A stretch of DNA of 45,720 nt from an uncultured Clostridia bacterium. GTDB lineage: Bacteria; Bacillota; Clostridia; TANB77; CAG-508. A program made the translations under genes and the position numbers. The notes below the pieces were generated by a model. It saw nothing but the letters and a program-made list of their open reading frames with translations. It had not been told where the DNA came from and searched no databases. The DNA lies in NCBI GenBank assembly GCA_947589015.1, contig CANPZF010000014.1, positions 1 to 45,720 of the forward strand, in the 5' to 3' direction. Positions within the stretch are counted from its first letter, which is position 1. Each line of letters opens with the position of its first letter. Positions 35,099-44,038 of the stretch are shown piece after piece.

Positions 35099-35127
35099 AT
35101 TATACTTTTATTTTCACAAAATGTCAA
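35099..35127 (-). promoter_or_regulatory. Consensus promoter of the 54-residue membrane protein
   Basis: TTGACA (35127-35122), 17-base spacer, TATAAT (35104-35099) on the minus strand. Confidence 0.85.
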
Positions 35128-35168
35128 TATTTTTATATTGTTTGGACATAATAACTTTGGTGATATAA

Positions 35169-35852
35169 ATGAATAAAAAAGTTTGGATTATTTTTTTTGT
35201 TATAGCTATTTTGGCTGCAATTGGTATTTTTATTTATGTACAAAATAATTCTGAAAATTCAAATAATAATAATCAATCAAGTGAAGCTAATCCTAGTTAT
35301 GAAGCTGATAGAACTTCTTCTAATGATAATACTCAATCTTCTGAAAATCAGCCTCAAGAAAATTCAGTTTCTGTAACTCAAAATATTGCAGCAACTGAAC
35401 CTGAAAAAGAAATTGCCGCATTTTCTACAAAAATTTATACCAAAGATCCTGCTAGGCAAAATAATATTGCTATTACATGCAATACTTTAAATGGTACTAT
35501 TGTTAAAAATGGAGAAACTTTTTCTTTTTGTAATACTGTTGGTCAAGCTTCTAGTAGTAAAGGATATCAGAAAGCAGATATTTTTGACAATAATGGAAAT
35601 AAAAAGAAAGGTCTTGGTGGTGGAAATTGCCAAATAAGTTCTACTTTATATAATGCTGTTTTAGCTGTGCCTTCTCTTGTCGTAACAGAACGCCATGCAC
35701 ATAGCAATTATGTTCCATATATTCAAAAAGGTAAAGATGCTGCTGTTGCTTATGGTAGTTATGATTTGAAATTTAGAAATGATTCTGGTAAAAATGTAAA
35801 AATATTAGCTGAACAAAATCCTGATGCTGTTACTGTAAGGCTTATGCAGTAG
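35169..35852 (+). CDS. VanW-family protein
   Basis: Membrane-anchored extracellular protein with a VanW domain, a family first met in vancomycin-resistance clusters and now common in Gram-positives, with unclear function. One N-terminal membrane helix (about 4-24), a Ser/Asn/Glu-rich linker (25-90), then the VanW core (about 93-227): NNIAITCNTLNGTIVKNGET, FSFCNTVGQASSSKGYQKAD, GLGGGNCQISSTLYNAVL and ERHAHSNYVPYIQKGKDAAV. The Cys in GGGNCQ and the two His are typical. The ribosome site is weak (GGTGATAT). It precedes the DD-carboxypeptidase, which fits wall metabolism. Confidence 0.9.
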   Translation: MNKKVWIIFFVIAILAAIGIFIYVQNNSENSNNNNQSSEANPSYEADRTSSNDNTQSSENQPQENSVSVTQNIAATEPEKEIAAFSTKIYTKDPARQNNIAITCNTLNGTIVKNGETFSFCNTVGQASSSKGYQKADIFDNNGNKKKGLGGGNCQISSTLYNAVLAVPSLVVTERHAHSNYVPYIQKGKDAAVAYGSYDLKFRNDSGKNVKILAEQNPDAVTVRLMQ

Positions 35853-35870
35853 TATTAGAAAATTAACATC

Positions 35871-35927
35871 AAAAGTTATATATTAATATTTATAGGTAAA
35901 AACTTTAAATATTAATATATAACTTTT
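35871..35927. repeat. Perfect 22-base inverted repeat / hairpin
   Basis: Arms 35871-35892 and 35906-35927 are perfect complements around a 13-base loop, just after the VanW stop. The right arm ends in TTTT, so it may act as a terminator. The core TTATATATTAATATTT is shared with the hairpin at 40701-40861. Confidence 0.8.
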
Positions 35928-36043
35928 TAATTTAATAAAATCATATTTTAAAAAATAGTATAATAAACTTTAGTATCAATAAAACTTACAGAGGTTAATT
36001 ATACTCCTCTTTCAAGCTAATTTGGAAAGGAATGAATTTTTCT

Positions 36044-37279
36044 ATGAAATTTGTTAAATTTTGTGTAACTTTTATATGTACATTTGTTACTACTTTATCT
36101 TTTTTTTCCTTGTCTTTTGCTGAAGATTCTATATATGTGTGGTCTAATAGCTCCGTCACTACTTCTTCTGCTGTTGATATTACAAATACGGATATTAATA
36201 GTTCTAATACATTAAATCTTGAATCTGGTTCTGCAATTTTAATAGAACAGTCTACAGGAAAAATACTTTACTCTCATAATATTCACGAAAAATTACGTCC
36301 TGCATCTGTTACTAAAGTAATGAGCATTTTACTTATTATGGAGGCTATTGATAGTGGTAAACTTTCTCTTACAGATACTGTATCTTGTAGTGAAACAGCA
36401 AGTTCCATGGGAGGTTCACAAATTTGGTTAGATCCTCGTGAAACTTTAACTGTAGATGAAATGTTAAAAGCTATTTGTGTTGCTTCTGCTAATGATTGCG
36501 TAGTTGCTATGGCAGAACATATTGCTGGCTCTGAAGATGCTTTTGTTCAAATGATGAATGATAAGGCTAAAGAACTTGGTATGTCTGATACAACTTTCAA
36601 AAATTGTCATGGACTTGATGAAGATGGCCATGTTACTTCAAGCTATGATATTGCATTAATGTCTAGAGAATTGCTAAGTAAACATCCTACTATTACTAAT
36701 TACACTACAATTTGGATGGATACTCTAAGAGATGGTAAGTCTCAATTATCTAATACCAACAAACTTATTAGAACTTATAAAGGTGCTACTGGACTAAAAA
36801 CTGGTTCTACTTCTTTAGCATTATATAATTTATCTGCAAGTGCTACTCGTGATGGCTTATCTCTTATTGCTGTTATTATGAAAGCCCCTTCTACTAAAAT
36901 TAGATTTGAAGAAGCCAAAAAATTGCTTGATTATGGTTTCAATAATTTTGCCTTCAAAGATTTTGGTAAAGAAGGTGATATTGTTAAAACTATAGAAGTT
37001 ACAAAAGGTGTTTCTACATCAGTAGATATAGTTTTTAAACAAAATGCTGGTACTTTGTTAGAAAAAGGTAAAGATAAAAATATTGAGCAAGTAATTAATT
37101 TACCTGATTCTATTTCAGCTCCTGTAACTACTGGTCAAAAGATTGGTGAAGCTTCCTATGTCTTGGATGGAGAAACTTTGGCAACTGTCGATTTGGTTGC
37201 TACATCTGATGTTGAAAAAATAAACCTATTTACTATGTCAAAATCAATTATTTATAATTGGATTAATTTGCTGAGATAA
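36044..37279 (+). CDS. D-alanyl-D-alanine carboxypeptidase (DacF-like)
   Basis: Penicillin-binding protein of low-molecular-mass type that removes the terminal D-Ala from peptidoglycan stem peptides. Signal peptide (about 1-26), then the peptidase S11 domain with the active-site motifs SVTK (RPASVTKVMSI), SAN (CVASANDC) and KTG (GLKTGSTS). A C-terminal PBP5-like beta domain and an end helix (SKSIIYNWINLLR), probably membrane-associated, follow. Two starts are possible: 36032 overlaps the GGAAAGG site, so the ATG at 36044 (411 residues) is preferred. TATAAT is seen at 35959-35964. Confidence 0.93.
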   Translation: MKFVKFCVTFICTFVTTLSFFSLSFAEDSIYVWSNSSVTTSSAVDITNTDINSSNTLNLESGSAILIEQSTGKILYSHNIHEKLRPASVTKVMSILLIMEAIDSGKLSLTDTVSCSETASSMGGSQIWLDPRETLTVDEMLKAICVASANDCVVAMAEHIAGSEDAFVQMMNDKAKELGMSDTTFKNCHGLDEDGHVTSSYDIALMSRELLSKHPTITNYTTIWMDTLRDGKSQLSNTNKLIRTYKGATGLKTGSTSLALYNLSASATRDGLSLIAVIMKAPSTKIRFEEAKKLLDYGFNNFAFKDFGKEGDIVKTIEVTKGVSTSVDIVFKQNAGTLLEKGKDKNIEQVINLPDSISAPVTTGQKIGEASYVLDGETLATVDLVATSDVEKINLFTMSKSIIYNWINLLR

Positions 37280-37289
37280 TTCAATATGA

Positions 37290-37326
37290 AAAAAGACTAT
37301 GTAATATTTAAATTACTAGTCTTTTT
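37290..37326. terminator. Bidirectional terminator
   Basis: Stem of ten plus five pairs with a single bulge (37290-37305 with 37312-37326), A-rich left and T-rich right, between the convergent carboxypeptidase and valS genes. Confidence 0.85.
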
Positions 37327-37355
37327 CTTATTCTAACAATTAATTAAATTAGTAA

Positions 37356-39992
37356 TTATTTAATTGCTTCTAACATTTTTTTGTATTTATCCAATTTTTC
37401 TTTTTCTTCATCAATTTTAGCTTTAGGTGCCTTATTTACAAATCCCGGATTAGACAACATTTTTTCACATCTTGCTATTTCGGCTTCTAATCTAGTTCTT
37501 TCTGCTTCTAATCTTTGTTTCTCCTCATCTAAATCAATTAGTCCTTCAGCAGGCATATAAACTTCTATTCCTTCTACCACTATATGAATAGCATCTTCTA
37601 AAATACCTTTTTTATCATTTTGTATTATCATATTTTCTGCAAATCCTAATTTTAGTAGTATTCCTTTTATACTGTCTAGCTCTTTTTCATACTCATTAGT
37701 TACAATTATCAATTTTGCTTTTTTGCTTGGATGAATATGTTTTACATTTCTTATATTTCTAATTTCTACTATAATTTGTTTTATTTTTTCAAAGAAATCT
37801 GATTCTTTTTGATATTGAGATACTTTACTAATTGGCCAATCTGAAATCATTATATCTTTATCATCATATTTTACTAAACTACTATATATTTTTGCTGTTA
37901 CAAAAGGCATAAATGGATGCAATAATTTTAGTGCTGTTCTAAATACTAAATCTAATACATAACATGTACGTATTTTATCTTCTTTATTTTCTGAATTTAA
38001 ATTAATTTTTGCTATTTCTATATACCAATTACAAAAATCATTCCATATAAAGTTATATACTTTGTCTAATGCTACTCCTAAATCGTAAGCCTCTATATTT
38101 GCAGTTACTTCTTTTACTATTTTTTCTAAACTATATATAATCCATTTGTCTTGAATAGCAAATGTCTCTTCATTTCGTTTTTTGCTAAATTCAATTATCT
38201 CTTCATCTGGTACCATATTCATATTAATAAATTTAGCTGCATTCCATATTTTATTAGCAAAATTAGATGCTTGTTCCAATTTTTCTGGCATGTATTTTAT
38301 GTCATTCCCCATTGTGGTTCCAGATATTAAAGAAAATCTTAAGCTATCTGTTCCATATTCGTCTATAATATCAATCGGATCAATTCCATTTCCTAAAGTT
38401 TTAGACATTTTTCTTCCTTGACTATCACGAACCATTCCATGAATTATTACATCACTAAATGGTTTCTCTTTTAATGCATAGTAACTAGAAAATACCATTC
38501 TTACTACCCAGAAGAAAATAATATCATAACCAGTTACTAATACATCTCCAGGGAAAAATGTTTTTAAATCTTCTGATTCTTTATTTGGCCAACCTAATGT
38601 TGAGAATGGCCATAATGCTGAACTAAACCATGTATCTAAAGTATCTTCATCTTGTTTGAAATGTGATTTGCCACATTTTTCGCATTTTTCTGGCTCTGTT
38701 TTTGATACATGAATATTACCACAGTCTTCACAATAATATGCTGGTATTCTATGTCCCCACCATAATTGTCTTGAAATACACCAATCTTGAATATTCTCTA
38801 ACCAATTAAAATATGTTTTTGAATATTTTTCTGGTACAAATCTTACTTCTCCATTTTTTACTGCTTCTATTGCAGGTTTAGCTAATTCTTGCATTTTTAC
38901 GAACCATTGATCAGAAATTCTAGGTTCTATTGTGTGTTTACATCTTTCACATTTTCCTACATTATGTAAATAGTCTTCTATATTTACTAGAGCTCCTAAT
39001 TCTTCTAATTTTTTTACAACTAATGGTCTTGCTTCTATTGATGTCATTCCTTTTACTTCTGGCATTAAATCTCCCATTATGCAATTATCGTCAAACACTT
39101 CTATAAATTGTAAATTGTGTGATATTCCTGCTTTATAATCATTTGGATCATGTGCTGGTGTGATTTTTACACAACCTGTTCCAAATTCTTTATCTACAAA
39201 TTCATCTGCAATAATTGGTATTTCTCTATTTACTATTGGTAATATACATGTTTTTCCTACTAAGTCTTTGTATCTATCATCCTCTGGATTTACTGCTACT
39301 GCTGTATCTCCTAACATTGTTTCTGGTCTTGTTGTAGCAACTTTTATGTATTTATCTTCTCCTTTTATTTGATATCTTAAATGCCATAAGTGTGATGCTT
39401 CTTCTTTATATTCTACTTCTGCATCTGATATTGCAGTATGACAATTTGGACACCAATTTATCATTCTTTTTCCTTTATAAATATATCCATCATTATATAA
39501 ATTTACAAATTCTTCTAATACTGCATCTGACATTCCTTCATCTAATGTGAATCTACGCCTTTCCCAATCACATGAGCATCCTAACTTACGTTGTTGTTCT
39601 TGTATTGTTCCTCCATAAAGTCTTGTCCAATCCCACGCTTCTTCTAAAAATTTTTCTCTTCCTAAATCTTTCTTTTCTTTTCCTTCTTTTTTAAGCTTTT
39701 GAACTACTTTCATTTCTGTAGAAATAGAGGCATGATCTGACCCTGGAAGCCATAGTGTATTATATCCTTGCATTCTTTTGAATCTAATTAGTATATCTTG
39801 TATTGTATCATCTAATGCATGTCCCATATGTAATTTTCCTGTTACATTTGGAGGTGGCATCATAATACAATAGCTCTTTTGATTTTTATTCATACTAGGT
39901 CTAAAAAAGCCTTTTTCCTCCCATTCTTTATATAATGTACTTTCAAAATCTTTTGGATTATATTTTCCTTCCAAATTGTTCTTTCCTTTCAT
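37356..39992 (-). CDS. valS: Valine--tRNA ligase
   Basis: Class I synthetase that charges tRNA-Val and edits mischarged Thr. The catalytic HIGH-type motif is PPPNVTGKLHMGHALD near residue 45, the editing domain follows (ATTRPETMLGDTAVAVNPED), then the KMSKS motif in GRKMSKTLGNGIDP, a zinc-like CEKCGKSH stretch, the anticodon-binding domain and a C-terminal coiled coil (EEKQRLEAERTRLEAEIARC). It is full length at 878 residues from the ATG at 39992, which has AGGAAGAGG in front; a frame to 40019 lacks a site. No T-box is seen upstream. Confidence 0.96.
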   Translation of the reverse strand: MKGKNNLEGKYNPKDFESTLYKEWEEKGFFRPSMNKNQKSYCIMMPPPNVTGKLHMGHALDDTIQDILIRFKRMQGYNTLWLPGSDHASISTEMKVVQKLKKEGKEKKDLGREKFLEEAWDWTRLYGGTIQEQQRKLGCSCDWERRRFTLDEGMSDAVLEEFVNLYNDGYIYKGKRMINWCPNCHTAISDAEVEYKEEASHLWHLRYQIKGEDKYIKVATTRPETMLGDTAVAVNPEDDRYKDLVGKTCILPIVNREIPIIADEFVDKEFGTGCVKITPAHDPNDYKAGISHNLQFIEVFDDNCIMGDLMPEVKGMTSIEARPLVVKKLEELGALVNIEDYLHNVGKCERCKHTIEPRISDQWFVKMQELAKPAIEAVKNGEVRFVPEKYSKTYFNWLENIQDWCISRQLWWGHRIPAYYCEDCGNIHVSKTEPEKCEKCGKSHFKQDEDTLDTWFSSALWPFSTLGWPNKESEDLKTFFPGDVLVTGYDIIFFWVVRMVFSSYYALKEKPFSDVIIHGMVRDSQGRKMSKTLGNGIDPIDIIDEYGTDSLRFSLISGTTMGNDIKYMPEKLEQASNFANKIWNAAKFINMNMVPDEEIIEFSKKRNEETFAIQDKWIIYSLEKIVKEVTANIEAYDLGVALDKVYNFIWNDFCNWYIEIAKINLNSENKEDKIRTCYVLDLVFRTALKLLHPFMPFVTAKIYSSLVKYDDKDIMISDWPISKVSQYQKESDFFEKIKQIIVEIRNIRNVKHIHPSKKAKLIIVTNEYEKELDSIKGILLKLGFAENMIIQNDKKGILEDAIHIVVEGIEVYMPAEGLIDLDEEKQRLEAERTRLEAEIARCEKMLSNPGFVNKAPKAKIDEEKEKLDKYKKMLEAIK

Positions 39993-40035
39993 AATACACC
40001 TCTTCCTATATCTTTTCAAAAATATAAAAGAAAAA

Positions 40036-40623
40036 TCAAGTTTTATTATATTTTTGTCGTTTTTTTCCTCTTTCAGTTTTTCTCTTTTCTAATCTGCAAC
40101 TATTCCAATAATATAATACAATAATTAATATTAAAAATACTAATACACATTTATTTTGTAAAATTTCTATAAATTTTCCCAATCCATTTAATTTGAATTG
40201 ATATTTTCCTTCTATTTGCTCATATATTACTAATTCTCTGTCTGCTGTATTATTATTATCTCCTTTTGTTTTATATTTCTTTATTCCATTTTCCCATATT
40301 ATATCAACTACCCTATGTGTTGTAATTATTTCACCTTGTCTAAAGGAAATTATGTCATTTACATTTATTTCATCTTGCGGTACTTCTTTTATTAAAATTG
40401 CATCATCTATATTAATAGTTGGAATCATACTTCCAGAAATAATTATAAAATTTTTATATCCTAAAAAGTCTGGTATTTTAAATGGATTTAAAAATGACTT
40501 TATAATCATTGTAAAATTAAAAATAATAATTGGTATTATTACTATATATAAAATAATAGATAATACTTTGTGTATATGTATCATTTTATTATTTTCATCA
40601 TTGACTTTTGTTATTTTATACAT
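40036..40623 (-). CDS. Signal peptidase I, SipW/S26B type
   Basis: Membrane peptidase that removes signal peptides, of the S26B group (archaeal/ER-like) which uses Ser-His rather than Ser-Lys. Ser65 lies in IISGSMIPTI and His103 in ITTHRVVDI, with the GDNNNTAD box. Membrane helices are at about 18-43 and in the C-terminus (about 157-175). A basic tail (KRKTERGKKRQKYNKT) ends it. The valS start is 43 bases downstream, so they may be co-transcribed. SipW in Bacillus processes TasA; no such substrate is in the window. Confidence 0.88.
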   Translation of the reverse strand: MYKITKVNDENNKMIHIHKVLSIILYIVIIPIIIFNFTMIIKSFLNPFKIPDFLGYKNFIIISGSMIPTINIDDAILIKEVPQDEINVNDIISFRQGEIITTHRVVDIIWENGIKKYKTKGDNNNTADRELVIYEQIEGKYQFKLNGLGKFIEILQNKCVLVFLILIIVLYYWNSCRLEKRKTERGKKRQKYNKT

Positions 40624-40700
40624 TTCTTCTCCTTTGCTGTTTTATATTTTAACACAATATTTGCGTTTTCTCAATATTAAAATCTCAAGTTTAGAAAAAA

Positions 40701-40861
40701 TTTGTTACGGGATAATAGTTTAAAAATTAGCTACGAAAATGCTTATATATTAATATTTGCAGTCAAGACCTGGATTGTTACACCCCAGATATGTTTTGAC
40801 AAAATATATTAATATATAAGCATTTTCATAGCTAATTTTTAAAACATTATCTTGTAACAAA
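40701..40861. repeat. Very long near-perfect hairpin
   Basis: Arms 40701-40756 and 40806-40861 pair at 51 of 56 positions. The stem continues inward (GTCAAGACCTGG at 40762-40773 against CCAGATATGTTTTGAC at 40785-40800) to a loop of about 11 bases. It is 161 bases in total, between the signal peptidase gene and the gene at 40955. No other gene is seen in 40624-40954. Confidence 0.9.
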
Positions 40862-40893
40862 AATTTTGTAATAAAAATGTAATATATTTTATG

Positions 40894-40922
40894 TAGAAAT
40901 TAATCTGCATTTAATATATAAT
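40894..40922 (+). promoter_or_regulatory. Possible promoter of the gene at 40955
   Basis: TAGAAA (40894-40899), 17-base spacer, TATAAT (40917-40922), 32 bases before the ATG. Confidence 0.5.
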
Positions 40923-40954
40923 TAAATTAGTAAATAGAATTTATGGAGGTCATC

Positions 40955-41878
40955 ATGTTTTTTTATCGATTTAATATGTTAGAGAATTATATACAAGACA
41001 ATTTTATTTCTAATATTGACATAGAAAAAGAAAAAATTTCTAAAATTATTGATTCATATTCTAATAAAAAATCCACTCTTTATAATATTACTAATAAATT
41101 AGTTTTAATCAATAATAATTTAGAGCAAGATATGCTTGATAAATTTTATCAAACCACTACTTTAATTAAATATTCTTTTGAAGATTTAGATTCTATAATT
41201 ATATCTGCTACAACATCGAAAGATTTACTAATAGATATTGAAACATTTTTTAAGAACAATTCCAAAAAAAATTTAGAACTAATTAAAGCAAATCTTGTAG
41301 AATACAATAAAAAACAGGATGAACTTTTCCATAAAATAATGGAATTCGAAGAGAAATTTACATCAATTCTAGATTCTGCCAGTATTTTTTCTTCCCTTCC
41401 GCCATCTAATGAAAGTACAAATATATTTAATCCCTTAACTAATGTTATCAATGACAATAATGTTTTAATTGTTTCAGAGAAAGAGCAGAAAGCTTATTTA
41501 CCTTATACATATGCCGAAATTGTTAAAATCTATAAAAATCATGCTGATATATATACCTCTATTCAAGATGTTATTAATAAATTATATGTACTTGATTTAA
41601 ATAAATTCAAAAATTCCTCTATTTCCCGCTTTAGAGAGTGTTTCAATTTGATGAAAAATAAAGAACATTCTAGTATTATTAAGGCTCTTGATTTAGCTTT
41701 GGAATTAATGTTTAAGTTTAATCTTAACCCTATTGTTATTGCTGCATGTAAAAATTTAGATGAACTAGATATTTATTTAGATTGTTTAGACAAAGAAGAA
41801 TTAGATGATTTTAAATGTTTTGAAATAAAATTTGAAGTAGCTCCTTTAGCTACTCAAAAAGAAAAATTAGAATTTTAA
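40955..41878 (+). CDS. Hypothetical helical protein, 307 residues
   Basis: Unknown soluble protein. The N-terminal half is a long coiled-coil-like region (about 10-125, rich in Lys, Asn and Ile), followed by a Ser/Pro/Asn-rich linker (about 133-155) and a helical C-terminal domain (YLPYTYAEIVKIYKNHADIY; SRFRECFNLMKNKEHSSIIK). There is no signal or membrane helix. GGAGG before the ATG at 40955 sets the start; the ATG at 40943 overlaps it. It lies downstream of the long hairpin, with a terminator after it, so it is monocistronic. Confidence 0.62.
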   Translation: MFFYRFNMLENYIQDNFISNIDIEKEKISKIIDSYSNKKSTLYNITNKLVLINNNLEQDMLDKFYQTTTLIKYSFEDLDSIIISATTSKDLLIDIETFFKNNSKKNLELIKANLVEYNKKQDELFHKIMEFEEKFTSILDSASIFSSLPPSNESTNIFNPLTNVINDNNVLIVSEKEQKAYLPYTYAEIVKIYKNHADIYTSIQDVINKLYVLDLNKFKNSSISRFRECFNLMKNKEHSSIIKALDLALELMFKFNLNPIVIAACKNLDELDIYLDCLDKEELDDFKCFEIKFEVAPLATQKEKLEF

Positions 41879-41892
41879 ATTTAAAATTATTT

Positions 41893-41928
41893 ATAAGAGC
41901 TAATATAACTAAACATATTAGCTCTTAT
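41893..41928. terminator. Terminator
   Basis: Perfect 14-base stem (41893-41906 with 41915-41928), eight-base loop, T tract on the right. It follows the gene ending at 41878, and may also serve the convergent transporter gene. Confidence 0.88.
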
Positions 41929-41987
41929 TTTTTGTGTATTTTCTTCCTACTTTTCATCTGTTATTTATTGACCTTTTATATTAAAAA

Positions 41988-43274
41988 CTACTTTTTTAAA
42001 CTATATTTCATGTCCTCTTTGCTATATTTTTCTGGCTTTAACCCTACTTTATCTCTCATATAATCTAATAATAACACTACAAAAATTGTTGAAATACAAC
42101 CTATTATTATGAAAGTGTTTGCTGTATTAGTTATTTCTAGCATTAATGCACACATCATAGAAATAACTGCTGTAAATAAATTTGAAGATAAATTTTTTAA
42201 TGCTGTAATTTTAGGTCTTATCGTTTTATTCGTAAAATTATTCATATATCTTACCATTAATCCATGATATGGACCTTTTACTGCATATTGTATAAGATAT
42301 AATAAAAATATTAATGTAAGAGATGATTTTGATAGTGGGTCTGATCCAATAAAACCAATTATTATACATGAAATTACAACAGGTAAACTTAAATATGTTA
42401 GAGTTTTATTTCTAAAATTTGAATGTATTTTGTCTGCCTGTCTAGAAGTAAAAGCTGCTACTAATTGTAATATAGCAAATATAATTCCAAAATATTCTTC
42501 TGGTACTTTCATTTCACTTAACATACTACTTCTTAAATTTACTATTCCATATATCATTCCCATAAATATAGCATTAAATAACATTAATGACCTCATTCTT
42601 TTTGATTTTATACAAAATTTAAGGGATGATTTTATTTGTTCCAAATATTGCATAAATTTTATTGGTTTTATTTTTTCTTCTGTTATTGCTGTATGTCTGA
42701 ATTTTAAAGATAATACAAATGATATAACACAAGATATAAAGCATAATATCATAGGTATATATCCATTTATTGCAAATGTAAAGCCTGCAATTACTGAAGC
42801 TATTGCATCTATTGTATAAAAATATGAAGCTGATTTACCATCAATTTTTGAAAATATTTTTCCTCTTTTTTTGCTACTTGGTAATGAATCATATAATATA
42901 TTAGTTTCACATAGCCCTTTGATAGAATATCCTAATGCATATATAAATTGAATTATTAATAATTCATAATAACTATGCATAAAAATCATTGCTAATATAC
43001 TTAAGGCATATAAACTATTTCCAATTATTAAACTATTCTTTTTTCCTATTCTATCTACCAATCTTGTCAAAGGTATTTGCCAAAATGTATTTGACAATGT
43101 ATAAAAAGAATCAGCAAATAATACTTGTGCTGCTGATAATCCTTTTACCTGTGTTAAAAATAAGAATATAATTGGAAAGTAAAATAGTAAATCCCAAGAC
43201 ATTGCTTTATAAATTGGGAATAAACGTACATTATTTTTTTTTCGTTTTATTTCCTTTTCTTTTGTATTATCCAT
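41988..43274 (-). CDS. MFS transporter
   Basis: Major facilitator superfamily permease of about 428 residues with roughly 12 membrane helices. The loop RLVDRIGKKNSLIIGNSLYA fits the MFS loop 2-3 motif, with a second half starting at about 215 (MRSLMLFNAIFMGMIYGIVN). The substrate is not identifiable. AAAGGAATG with the ATG at 43274 is preferred over 43286, which overlaps the site. It lies 79 bases downstream of the hypothetical gene at 43354. Confidence 0.88.
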   Translation of the reverse strand: MDNTKEKEIKRKKNNVRLFPIYKAMSWDLLFYFPIIFLFLTQVKGLSAAQVLFADSFYTLSNTFWQIPLTRLVDRIGKKNSLIIGNSLYALSILAMIFMHSYYELLIIQFIYALGYSIKGLCETNILYDSLPSSKKRGKIFSKIDGKSASYFYTIDAIASVIAGFTFAINGYIPMILCFISCVISFVLSLKFRHTAITEEKIKPIKFMQYLEQIKSSLKFCIKSKRMRSLMLFNAIFMGMIYGIVNLRSSMLSEMKVPEEYFGIIFAILQLVAAFTSRQADKIHSNFRNKTLTYLSLPVVISCIIIGFIGSDPLSKSSLTLIFLLYLIQYAVKGPYHGLMVRYMNNFTNKTIRPKITALKNLSSNLFTAVISMMCALMLEITNTANTFIIIGCISTIFVVLLLDYMRDKVGLKPEKYSKEDMKYSLKK

Positions 43275-43353
43275 TTTTAATTGCATTCCTTTCTAAGTCG
43301 CACAAATCTGGTTGGAAAAGAATTAAATTTTTTTCAACCTTTCTCCCTTATTT

Positions 43354-44010
43354 TTATCGCTCGTTATCTTGTATTTCCTCAAAATTTTTTATCCTTAACA
43401 CTTTATATGCTTCTTCTATCTTTTTTATTTTTTCTAAGGATTCATTATTACTCTTTGCTCTTTTAAGTTTGGTAAATAACCATTTATTATAATATTGTAA
43501 TCTACTTTCTTGCTCTAAATTATCTAATTTAACTAGCAATTCGTACATCTCAAATGTCCACCATGCATTTTCTGTTCCAAAATGTGATTCTTGATAACAA
43601 TATTCCCTAGAAAAATATCTTTCTTGCTCTCTTGAAAAATATATACCTGCTTTTGTTGGTAGTATTTTTTCTGATTTTATTAATTCTTGTATTCTTGTTT
43701 GTATTTTTAATTTTATTCCTTGTTTTTCTTCTGCTTCATTTGAAAAATTTTGTCTACTATATTTTCCTTTTTCTTCATTAGAATCATGTAAATATATAAA
43801 TCTATAAAATTGTCTATATATTTTGGATGCATTTGTGCAAAGTTGTTCTAAATTTTTCTCTAATGGTATTTTATATATATCTTCTAATGGTCTTTTCATT
43901 AATATTTCATGATTTGTAAAGAAAATTATTGCATCTTGCATGACATCTCTATTTGAAAATCCATAGTAACAAAATTTTTCTAATCTTTCTTCATCTTTTT
44001 GGGTCCACAT
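43354..44010 (-). CDS. Hypothetical protein downstream of rfbB
   Basis: A 218-residue hydrophilic, helical protein of unrecognised family, rich in Tyr, Glu and Lys. The start is MWTQKDEERLEKFCYYGFSN; a Phe/Tyr-rich middle (RQFYRFIYLHDSNEEKG; EQERYFSREYCYQESHF) and a Lys-rich helical tail follow. There is no membrane segment. AAGGA precedes the ATG. It begins 28 bases after the rfbB stop, so it is likely in the same transcript, but nothing ties it to sugar metabolism. Confidence 0.6.
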   Translation of the reverse strand: MWTQKDEERLEKFCYYGFSNRDVMQDAIIFFTNHEILMKRPLEDIYKIPLEKNLEQLCTNASKIYRQFYRFIYLHDSNEEKGKYSRQNFSNEAEEKQGIKLKIQTRIQELIKSEKILPTKAGIYFSREQERYFSREYCYQESHFGTENAWWTFEMYELLVKLDNLEQESRLQYYNKWLFTKLKRAKSNNESLEKIKKIEEAYKVLRIKNFEEIQDNER

Positions 44011-44038
44011 TTTAAATCCTTATCTATTGAAAATAATA

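Noticed and set aside
40624..40942. T-box or riboswitch upstream of valS and the signal peptidase
   Set aside because: No T-box core (GGTGGTACC) is found. The large palindrome does not contain a specifier loop or a terminator with a T tract.
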